Made by a program: the position numbers and the translations under genes
NCBI GenBank assembly: GCA_964489845.1
Contig: CAZAZV010000004.1
Coordinates: 1-49,665, forward strand
From: GWA1-54-12 sp964489845
Lineage (GTDB): Bacteria > Patescibacteriota > Minisyncoccia > UBA6257 > GWB1-50-10
Direction of reading: 5' to 3'
DNA length: 49,665 nucleotides
Notes under the pieces: model-generated
Database searches by the model: none
Seen by the model: the letters and a program-made list of their open reading frames with translations, nothing else
What the model was told of the DNA's origin: nothing
Shown: one piece after another, positions 1-7,700 of the stretch
Position numbering within the stretch: position 1 is the stretch's first letter
Layout of the letters: the number at the start of each line of letters is the position of its first letter

Positions 1-18
1 CCCCCAGTGCAATATATC

Positions 19-48
19 GGTATCGGATACCCATAAAGTTATCCACAG
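19..48 (+). repeat. Dispersed palindromic element, copy 1 (one DnaA box)
   Basis: Contains the GGTATC-G-GATACC palindromic core followed by CATAAAGTTATCCACAG. Positions 39-47 are a perfect DnaA-box consensus (TTATCCACA). The left arm is degenerate or lost. The element ends one base before the stop codon of the cupredoxin-like gene (49-51). Same family as copies at 651, 1209, 9728, 28808 and 33338. Confidence 0.85.
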
Positions 49-627
49 TTATGATTTCGGCTTCACGACGAGCGTCCCCTCAAGCCCGCCGCTCGGGCAG
101 TAGTCCTGGCAGGCCATCTTGAATGTCCCGCTCTGCGGCACGCGGAAACTGGTATGCTTGTCCACGCCGTCAGGGCTCGTGATATACACCCCCATCGCGG
201 GAATGGATAAATCGTACTGTCCGCCTTGCGACGTAAAGGTAAGCTGCACGATGTTCCCCTGCACGACGACGAGCTGGCTCGGGTTATAGCCGTTCCGCGA
301 GGCGATGACATGGTAGATACCGAGCGATTCATCCTTCGTCGGGTCGGTCACGACTTGCACGGTTGTCTGCGCGGGCGTCTCCACCGCGTTCTGCGGCACG
401 CTCGGCGTGTACCCCGTATTCTGCAACTCCTCCTGCGGTGTCATGGTGCTGGTCGCATTCATTCCCGTCTCATTCGTGCCGGAAGGACCGCCTCTCGTCC
501 CGCCGCCCGACACGATGCCGACGACAATAACGGCGACAAGCAACACGGCTCCTCCGATGAGTATGTACAGTTCCTCCTTGCGTGTCTTCTCTGGCACGCC
601 CGTCCGACTCTCCGTCCCCTTCGCCAT
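49..627 (-). CDS. Membrane-anchored cupredoxin-like (COX2-type) protein with degenerate copper site
   Basis: A short basic N-terminus is followed by one membrane segment (about residues 20-40), a Thr/Pro-rich linker and a C-terminal cupredoxin-like domain of about 95 residues resembling the CuA domain of cytochrome oxidase subunit II. The Cys-x3-Cys pair (CQDYC) is present. The His and Met that should follow it are replaced by PSGGLEG, and the upstream His position reads Asp (YDLSIP), so a normal CuA centre is unlikely. I chose the ATG at 627 because a perfect TATAAT (635-640) lies 7 nt upstream of it. The in-frame ATG at 636 would overlap that box. No oxidase genes are nearby. The protein probably faces outward and may be an electron-transfer or structural relic. 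Confidence 0.7.
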   Translation of the reverse strand: MAKGTESRTGVPEKTRKEELYILIGGAVLLVAVIVVGIVSGGGTRGGPSGTNETGMNATSTMTPQEELQNTGYTPSVPQNAVETPAQTTVQVVTDPTKDESLGIYHVIASRNGYNPSQLVVVQGNIVQLTFTSQGGQYDLSIPAMGVYITSPDGVDKHTSFRVPQSGTFKMACQDYCPSGGLEGTLVVKPKS

Positions 628-634
628 TCCTTCC

Positions 635-640
635 ATTATA
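635..640 (-). promoter_or_regulatory. -10 box of the cupredoxin-like gene (leaderless type)
   Basis: TATAAT on the minus strand, 7 nt upstream of the ATG at 627. The -35 region falls inside the left arm of repeat copy 2, so a DnaA-box-like sequence overlaps this promoter. Confidence 0.55.
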
Positions 641-650
641 TCATACCCAC

Positions 651-697
651 CTGTGTATAACTTTATCGGTATCGGATACCCATAAAGTTATCCACAG
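651..697 (+). repeat. Dispersed palindromic element, copy 2 (two DnaA boxes)
   Basis: Near-complete 47-bp form. The left box TGTGTATAA (652-660, complement TTATACACA) fits the DnaA consensus TTATNCACA. The core is GGTATC-G-GATACC and the right box TTATCCACA is perfect (688-696). Only two mismatched pairs separate it from the perfect palindrome at 9728. Its right end touches the stop codon of the RAYT gene (698-700), and its left arm reaches the promoter of the cupredoxin-like gene. Confidence 0.88.
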
Positions 698-1402
698 CTA
701 TTCAAGCCCCATCAATGAATCTCGATTGGTTTCGAAGTCGCTTAACCAATTCATAAACCGGTTCCGATACTCCCTCGGATTGCCAGTCAGCAGATCTCGA
801 AGATATTCTCGCTGTATCACCGATGGAAAATTTTTCCAACCGGCGTAGTCCGGGAAGCTGCTCCACCGGTACGTCTCCAGATATTCAAGAACCTCAGCAG
901 CGTTTTGTAATTTCCCTTCTCGCCATTCGGGATAGACAAGATCGAGCGCGTTCGCGTGCACATAATACAAGACGTACTCGAAATACTCTGGCGTATCAAC
1001 GTGTTTGCACCGATACTTCCCTCGGAAAAGCGCTCCTGAACGCTCGTACCTCTTATTGAAATATCTTGCGTAGCCACCATTAAATTTTCTAATAAACAGC
1101 GGAATTCCGCTGTCAACGCACGGACGGAGCAATAAATGATAGTGATTAGGCATCAGCACAAATGCCAACACCTCGACAAGTAACGTTCTCTTCTTCTCAA
1201 TCTCAATATATGGGTATCCGATACCCATAAAGTTATCCACAGATTTTTTGAAAGAATAAGCGGTATTCGAGACAATGTCTTGATTGTTAAATTCAAAAAG
1301 ATCATGAACGCCGCGCAAGTAGTCACCGTCATTAAGAAAAATCTCGCGCCCATCAACGCCTCTGTTACAGATATGATATATTTCCCCAACGGCCTGTCTC
1401 AT
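698..1402 (-). CDS. RAYT / REP-associated tyrosine transposase (Y1_Tnp, IS200-like)
   Basis: 234 aa. The N-terminal YHICNRG block (residues 9-15) and the metal-binding HUH motif (His87-Tyr-His89 in MPNHYHLLL) are typical of single-strand transposases of the REP-associated family. The YARYFN block at 111-116 holds the likely catalytic Tyr (111 or 114), followed by SGALFRGKYR. Residues 55-64 (VDNFMGIGYP), in the variable segment before the HUH motif, are encoded by a copy of the dispersed palindromic element (1209-1242) read in frame. A second copy touches the stop codon. The gene starts 5 nt after the comM stop, so it is probably co-translated. No IS605-type tnpB or subterminal hairpin pair was seen, so it looks like a single-copy RAYT rather than an insertion sequence. 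Known RAYTs act on REP hairpins, so the flanking elements are its likely substrates. Confidence 0.88.
   Translation of the reverse strand: MRQAVGEIYHICNRGVDGREIFLNDGDYLRGVHDLFEFNNQDIVSNTAYSFKKSVDNFMGIGYPYIEIEKKRTLLVEVLAFVLMPNHYHLLLRPCVDSGIPLFIRKFNGGYARYFNKRYERSGALFRGKYRCKHVDTPEYFEYVLYYVHANALDLVYPEWREGKLQNAAEVLEYLETYRWSSFPDYAGWKNFPSVIQREYLRDLLTGNPREYRNRFMNWLSDFETNRDSLMGLE
1209..1242 (+). repeat. Dispersed palindromic element, copy 3, inside the RAYT coding region
   Basis: Core TATGGGTATC-C-GATACCCATA (perfect arms, 1-nt centre) followed by AAGTTATCCACAG, with a DnaA box at 1233-1241. On the minus strand it is read in frame without stops and contributes most of residues 54-65 of the RAYT protein. 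Confidence 0.88.
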
Positions 1403-1407
1403 GGATT

Positions 1408-2934
1408 TTACTCGTCACAAAATTTCTGTCGAAACTGGAGAGCTTCGGCGAGATGTTCGCGCTCGACACACTCACTCCCTGCCAAATCCGCAATCGTTCG
1501 TGCGACCTTGATAAGCTTGAAGTGCCCTCGTGCGGAAAGGTGGTGCTTCGCGCTCGCAAGCAGCAATAACTCCTCACTGGCGCCCGAGAGCCGAGCGAAT
1601 TCCTTGAGATGCGAGTTTTTCATTTCCGCATTCGTGGCAATGCCCGCGTTGGCAAAGCGCTTGAGTTGAATCGCCCGCGCCTGTTCCACATCGTCGCGAA
1701 GCGCGTGTGTTGTCTGACGCAGTTCGCGGTTCACGCTCTCCTGTAATTTCTCCGGCGCAACCGGCTCCATCCGCACATGCAAATCAATACGGTCAAGTAT
1801 CGGCCCGGACACGCGCTTGCGGTACCGCTCGATTTCCCGCGGCGAGCAGGTACACGCTCGGTGCGGATGGCCGAGATATCCGCATGGGCACGGATTCGCC
1901 GCGGCGATGAGCATAAATTCCGCCGGATACGTAATATGCTCCTTGCTCCGAGAGATGGTGATAGAGCCGTCCTCCATCGGCTGGCGGAGCGCCTCAAGCA
2001 CCGAGCGCGGAAATTCGTTGAACTCGTCCATAAAAAGCACGCCGCGGTGCGCCAAGCTGATCTCCCCCGGCTGCGGCACTGCCCCGCCGCCAATAAGACC
2101 GACGGATGAGATGGTGTGGTGCGGCGCACGGAACTGCCGCTCGCGAATGATGCCGCCATGCGGCGGAATCCGTCCCGATACGGAATAGAGTTTCGTCACC
2201 TCAAGCGCCTCGCGGTCGGTGAGTGGGGGTAAAATGCCCGCACAAGCTCGCGCGAGCATCGTTTTCCCGACACCAGGACTCCCACTCATGATCATATTGT
2301 GTCCGCCAGACGCTGCGATAAGGCACGCTCGTTTTGCCTGCTCCTGACCGGCGATTTCCGACATATCGAATTCAATTTCGAGTTCCTCTCGTGGCTCATC
2401 AATATGCGTCACTGGCTGCACTGTTTCCGAACCCGCGAGGTGTGCAAGGAGCTCCGTCAAGCTCCGTACGCCGTATATATCGATGCCGCTGACAGCTGAT
2501 GCTTCATTCGCCGAAGCCATCGGAACAAAAACTTTTTTGAAGCCCTTCTCTTTCGCGAAAAGTGCGAGAAGCAACGCGCCTCTCCCGTGCCGCAATCCAC
2601 CGTCAAGCGACAGTTCGCCGAAGAAAAGTGCGTCCTGCGGTACGGCATACTTAAAGACCAAGGAGAGGATGCCGATCGCGATGGGCAAATCATACAACGA
2701 GCCCTCCTTCGGCACATCGGCAGGTGCGAGATTCACGGTGATGCGCCGCTGGGGAAATTCGATACCAGAATTCACAATCGCCGTCCGCACGCGATCCTTG
2801 CTTTCCTGGATTGCTTTATCACCGAGTCCGACAATATCAAGACCCGGCAATCCACGCGAAGCTGTGTTGACTTCAACCTCGACGCCAACCGAGTGCAGCC
2901 CCGAAAGTGTTGCCGACAATACATTAACCAACAT
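1408..2934 (-). CDS. comM: ComM/YifB family AAA+ ATPase
   Basis: 508 aa, the usual length. The N-terminal S5/Lon-like Mg-chelatase-associated domain (1-170) includes GLPGLDIVGL. It is followed by an AAA+ module with Walker A GSPGVGKT near 218-225 and Walker B VLFMDEFNEF near 298-307, then the C-terminal Mg-chelatase domain. ComM is a hexameric branch-migration helicase that extends heteroduplex during natural transformation in Gram-negative bacteria. The start overlaps the end of dprA by 11 nt, so the two are translationally coupled. The RAYT gene follows 5 nt downstream. The assignment is secure; its role in this organism is inferred from the family. Confidence 0.95.
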   Translation of the reverse strand: MLVNVLSATLSGLHSVGVEVEVNTASRGLPGLDIVGLGDKAIQESKDRVRTAIVNSGIEFPQRRITVNLAPADVPKEGSLYDLPIAIGILSLVFKYAVPQDALFFGELSLDGGLRHGRGALLLALFAKEKGFKKVFVPMASANEASAVSGIDIYGVRSLTELLAHLAGSETVQPVTHIDEPREELEIEFDMSEIAGQEQAKRACLIAASGGHNMIMSGSPGVGKTMLARACAGILPPLTDREALEVTKLYSVSGRIPPHGGIIRERQFRAPHHTISSVGLIGGGAVPQPGEISLAHRGVLFMDEFNEFPRSVLEALRQPMEDGSITISRSKEHITYPAEFMLIAAANPCPCGYLGHPHRACTCSPREIERYRKRVSGPILDRIDLHVRMEPVAPEKLQESVNRELRQTTHALRDDVEQARAIQLKRFANAGIATNAEMKNSHLKEFARLSGASEELLLLASAKHHLSARGHFKLIKVARTIADLAGSECVEREHLAEALQFRQKFCDE

Positions 2935-3814
2935 GGTACTTGCCTAACTTTTCAATCACCGCACCCTGCAGCTCCATAAGAGAAAGCAGGGCTCCGACCT
3001 CATCGCTCGATGCGCCGAGCTTGCGACTCAGCTCGTTCACCGTGAGCGCCTCACGTTGCAAAAGCGAGAGGATACTCGCCTCATCGCACACCACTGCTCC
3101 GCTTTCCGCAACGTCATCCTCAAGCACGGTTGCATTGGTATCGGTCCCCGCTTCATCAATGTCAATGCGATAATATTTCAGCACATCTGCCGCGACGGTT
3201 ACCATCTCCGCCTGCTTTGATTTGAGCAGTGCGAGCGTCCCTTCTGCAACGGAGCTTGTAATCTGTCCCGGCACGGCAAAAAGTTTCCGCCCGTATTCGA
3301 GCGCAAGGCGAGCGGTGATAAGCGAGCCGCTCCGCGCACCACCCTCAATAACGAGCACTGCCTGCGAAAGCCCCGCGACAATGCGGTTGCGCGCCGGGTA
3401 CGTCCACACTTCCGCGGGAAACGTTCCCTCATATTCTGACACGACGAGGCCGCCTCGGTTCAGGATCTCGCGATACAAATCTTCCTGGTACGCGGGGTGG
3501 ATCACGTCGATGCCGCACGGCATCACCGCAATCGTCCGTCCGCCGACTTCGACCGCCGCGCGATGCGCCGTCGCATCGATGCCGTACATGAAGCCGGAAA
3601 CGATCGTAATGCCCGCACCAGCGATCTCCCGCACGAGGTCGCGCGCCACCCGTTCCCCGTAGCTCGTCATCCGCCGCGTCCCCACCACACCAAGGCACTG
3701 TAGGAAAAGCTGCTTCCGCCATGCGCCCTTGTAATACAGCGGCGACGGCGGGTCCGGGATGCTCCGCAGGCGCCCCGGATAGCTATCGTCTTCTATATAG
3801 ATACACTTGTCCAT
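2924..3814 (-). CDS. dprA: DNA processing protein DprA/Smf
   Basis: 296 aa. The Rossmann-like DprA core carries LGVVGTRRMTSYG, SGFMYGIDATAH and PARNRIVAGLS, all diagnostic. A C-terminal winged-helix (DprA_WH) domain spans about residues 235-296. DprA binds incoming single-stranded DNA and loads RecA during transformation. It is the first gene of dprA-comM-RAYT. AGGAAAG lies 7 nt before the ATG. With comFC next upstream on the same strand, the window holds three competence-associated genes. Confidence 0.95.
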   Translation of the reverse strand: MDKCIYIEDDSYPGRLRSIPDPPSPLYYKGAWRKQLFLQCLGVVGTRRMTSYGERVARDLVREIAGAGITIVSGFMYGIDATAHRAAVEVGGRTIAVMPCGIDVIHPAYQEDLYREILNRGGLVVSEYEGTFPAEVWTYPARNRIVAGLSQAVLVIEGGARSGSLITARLALEYGRKLFAVPGQITSSVAEGTLALLKSKQAEMVTVAADVLKYYRIDIDEAGTDTNATVLEDDVAESGAVVCDEASILSLLQREALTVNELSRKLGASSDEVGALLSLMELQGAVIEKLGKYHVG

Positions 3815-3960
3815 ATTTCTTTCCTGTCAACAATCGAGTTTGACTCACGGCGCAAACTGGAAATCTATTTTCCACCCCGAATCATTCGCGCCGCGGTATA
3901 AGTTATTTCCATCTATATACGCATCATTATTTCCTCTTTTGCGCTCCATGCTCGAAAAAA

Positions 3961-4707
3961 TTATACCGCCCTCGTCAGGGTGAATCCCCAGATTTCCTCC
4001 GCGCCGCCGCGCGGCGCAGCTCCGTAGCCTTGCGCGAAGGGCTGGCGCGCCGCCCGCGCGCATGCCTGCATGGTCGCACCGGTCGTCCACACATCATCGA
4101 TGATGATAAGTTTCTGCGGCGGCGGCGCCTTCAGTGCAAACGCGCCACGCACATTCCGCGCCCGAGCCTCCGTGTCCTCAAGCGTCGTCTGCGAGGGGAT
4201 GTTCTGTACTTTGCGGAAAAGGTTGCTCACTGGTTTCCCGAATCGCCGCGCAATATGCTCCGCGATGAGCCGTGCCTGATTGAACCCTCGCTCATGCTCC
4301 GCGCGCGCCCGCATCGGAACATACGCAATCGCACCGGCGGTTTTCGCGAAATCGAAAAACCGCTCGTACCGGAACCAGTCCTCTTCGAGTACGCTCGCCG
4401 CCCGCGCCATGAGCTCGGGAATGGCGTCGTAGATATGGTGGTATTTTATCCCCTGAATAGCGTTCCGCATCGCGCCGTCATATCTCCAGACGGAGGTGAG
4501 GCCATCGAGACCGTGCCGCGCCTTGCCGCACGTGAGATGCCGCTCACCCGTGAAACTCTGCCCGCCGCAGACGGGGCAGACGAGTGGACTCACCTCAAGC
4601 GTAGCGGCGCAGGCACCGCAAAGATACGCATCGTACGCTCCGCAGCCGAAGCATCGCGGAGGGAAGAACATATCAAGCACGAACCGTTTCAGTTCCGAGA
4701 GCGTCAT
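3961..4707 (-). CDS. comFC: ComFC-like phosphoribosyltransferase-fold competence protein
   Basis: 248 aa from the ATG at 4707, whose ATGA overlaps the stop of the 1482-aa gene. An upstream start at 4785 is open but would overlap that gene by 82 nt and adds no conserved sequence. The N-terminal double zinc knuckle (CFGC, CGAC, then CPVCG) precedes a type I PRTase fold with the PRPP loop LIIIDDVWTTGAT near residues 200-212. ComFC is required for DNA uptake or processing in transformable bacteria; its reaction is unknown. The gap of 146 nt to dprA holds no supportable gene. Confidence 0.88.
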   Translation of the reverse strand: MTLSELKRFVLDMFFPPRCFGCGAYDAYLCGACAATLEVSPLVCPVCGGQSFTGERHLTCGKARHGLDGLTSVWRYDGAMRNAIQGIKYHHIYDAIPELMARAASVLEEDWFRYERFFDFAKTAGAIAYVPMRARAEHERGFNQARLIAEHIARRFGKPVSNLFRKVQNIPSQTTLEDTEARARNVRGAFALKAPPPQKLIIIDDVWTTGATMQACARAARQPFAQGYGAAPRGGAEEIWGFTLTRAV

Positions 4708-7700
4708 TGAAGTCCGAGTGAAAAATACCAGTCCGACGCACCGGTGTCGTAATAATCCCCGTCGAATGAGCAGAACGTTCCGCATGAACTCAAATTGCCT
4801 CGCATAAGTCCCCTACCCGCATTCCCACCAACATACGCGGTGCCGCCCGTCATAATCGCGTTGTACCACTTGTTGTAGAAATAGGGTTGCCCAGAGCCGC
4901 CTGCAATGTCGAGTACAAACCAGTATGTCTCCCCCGCAGAAAGCGACACGGCGCCCGGAAACGTGAAGGCAATCTCCTGGATTCCCGCAACAGGCAAAAC
5001 TCCGTTCACTTGCGTTTCGTGGGCGGGCGCCGAGAAATCCGGTTTCCCCGCGCCATTATCCGGATACACCGACAACCTGATGCTCTCCGCATTCCCGTAC
5101 GCGCCGTTCGATTTCACCTTCACGTTCATAAAATTGAATGAGAGGTCCTGAGTGGGCATGATATTCTGGAAACTTGCCTCGTCCGGCTCAGTCAAAGCGT
5201 TTGACGTGACAAATCCCCACGCACTGCTCCATCCATTCTCGGCATCCTGGGCAATGTGCACCGTCGCTGACGGGTACGACCACGATGTGTACACGGACTC
5301 GGATATATTCCCGAAATCATCAACCGCACGCATGCCGATGATGAAACTGTCACCACTTCCCACTTGCCTATCGTACGCGAGCCGCGCCGCATCGGTACCG
5401 CTGACGCGCTGCCACAGCGTTTCGTCAAAGCCCGCAGGAGGCGAGAAATTGATGTCATACGAAATGACACCGTCAAGTGTGTCGGGGTCAATGGCGCGCT
5501 GCCAGTATACGGTGAGCTTTGAGAGCGCGTGGTCAAGCGTCGTCGATGCCATGCCCATCACTGGCGCAAACTTGTTCGCGCCGCTCATTTGGAAATGATG
5601 TTTCGTCTTGTCGACAGCAACGAGCTTAAGTTTCTGCTCTCCGCCGCCAGAACCATAAAATGAGTAGAATGACGCAGTGAGATAATCCGACGGTGAGAGT
5701 GTGAGTTCGCTCGTCGAACTCGCGCTCTCGATAAGAACGTGTTTGTCTTCCAATTGCGCAAAAGAAATACCCTGCTGTACGAGTCCTCCCCCCATCACGT
5801 CGCACAAACTCGCGGCATCGGGGAAGATGACGGCACGGAGCGGAGTATCGGAACCACTACACTGCTTGTAACGAAGGTTGAGGACACCGTTTGTGTCCGC
5901 TGGCTCGAATTTGCCCGATGTCGTGAGCAGGTTGTCCTCCACCGGCTCGCGGTCAAGCGAGAAAATAACGCCTTTCCACGTCGCGTTCGCTCCACCTTGA
6001 TACACGTCGGGAATAAAGGGATATGCACCATAATACGCTTCGACGAGATACTTCGTCCCGCCTGCGCGGTTATCCGGGTAGAGATACACTTCGTCCAAGA
6101 AACTCGGCGCGGCGATCGTAGAACTTGCTATGGCCGAGCCAAGACCGTCCTTATCAAATGCCTGGAATTTGAGTTGATAATTTCTCCCAACCTCGAGCAG
6201 TTTTTGAGAGAAAGCGAGCGAACTGGAGCTGTAAAACACATCGCCGTTCACCGCATCGGTCACCGTATAGATAAGGCCGTTCTTGTCCCCCATTGCGTCG
6301 ACATATGGGCTCCAACTCCCAGAGAGTGTCACCGACGAGGGGGTGTAACTGAATGTTGCGGAACTCCCTGATGGCCTCGGCACGTCCCGCGGCTCGAGCA
6401 TGCTGCTCCGGTTCTGCGCTCGCGGCGCGACGTTTTCATAAAATAATGCATCGGCGCAGCCGTTCCCGTGAAAATTCCACATGCCCGTTGGCTCATGACA
6501 CAATGAGCCGTCGTACGCGTATCGCTCCAAACTGTTCCCCCGCGCGACCGATGCGTATGATACCGCATCGACAATCTCGAGATTCGCATTGACGAGAAGA
6601 AGTGCGTCGTCGGCATAGGAAAGATGCGCGGAGCCGGAGTACGCCGCGTCAGCGCTCACTGTACTCGACGCGGCGTACTCGGGGCTGCCGACAAGATAGA
6701 ATCCGAGCGACGGAATCGTGCTCGTCGGAAACGCTTGAAGCAAAACCTCACTTGACGTTGCGCTCATCCCGCGTCGGAGCGACCAGCCGGCAAGATTCAC
6801 CGCGTCGGCAGTCGGGTTGTACAACTTCACCCATTCGACATCCGACGCTCCCGTCCCCGCCCCAGGGAAAATCTCACCAATGAGCGCGGAGGTTGAGGTG
6901 CTGTAGGTAAAGTTACCATTGCTCGCGTCGTCGTTCCCGCCAGAATCAGTGCCCGTTGTCGTGCTGGTATCGCTATCGGTTTGTGGAGCAGCGCCTCCGC
7001 CTCCACCCCATCCGCCACCGCCTCCGCTCGACGGCTTCACGTATCCTTGCGAGTTCGCCGCGCGAGGCGTCCCGAGCGGGGCATAGCTTGTCTGCCACTG
7101 CAAGCTCGCCGTGCGTTCCATCGTGCGTTTCGTGTCGTTATCCCCCGCGGGCCACGCGGGGTTTGCAATCACTGCATCAAGGAACACGCATACGTTCGTG
7201 AAGAGGTGCAATCCTTCATTGCTATTCCCGATTGCGCCGGTGTACACGACATCGGCCGCAATACCCGGCACACTCTCATCATCGGTGCGTTCGAGAAGCA
7301 CGTACCCGCCCGCGGGAACGGTAATCTTCCCGAGCGTTACGTGGATCTTCCCACCCCCATCAATAAGCTGGTACCCTTCCAGATTCAGCGGAACGTTCCT
7401 GACGTTTTTCAGTTCCACCCACTCGTTCTGCGAACCCGCAAGTGTCCCCATCCACGCAACCTCGTTAATAACGAGCGGCTCGTATGTTGGGTTCCCGCTT
7501 TGCCCATACGAGCATGTTTTGACAATCGGAGCGGAAGCGGTACTACTGGTTGATGTCTGCTGCTTCGCTTTTGTTGCAGTCGCCACCGAAGAAACCGGTG
7601 ACTGTTTTGTGGTGTCAGTAGTGCTGGTTGTATTCACCACACCTCCTGGCGCAGTTATTGTGGCAATATCCGTGACAAGATATTCGACGCCAGCGCTTTG

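Noticed and set aside
19..1242. Replication origin, suggested by clustered perfect DnaA boxes at 39, 652, 688 and 1233
   Set aside because: The boxes belong to dispersed repeats spread over the whole window. There is no dnaA, dnaN, rpmH or gyrB neighbourhood, no AT-rich unwinding region, and no gene-orientation switch here.
698..1402. Complete IS200/IS605 insertion sequence
   Set aside because: No tnpB and no paired left and right subterminal hairpins. The gene is coupled to comM, and the flanking repeats are in direct orientation like REP elements.
3845..4090. Short minus-strand frame spanning the dprA-comFC gap
   Set aside because: It lies mostly inside comFC in another frame, has no ribosome site and no family likeness.
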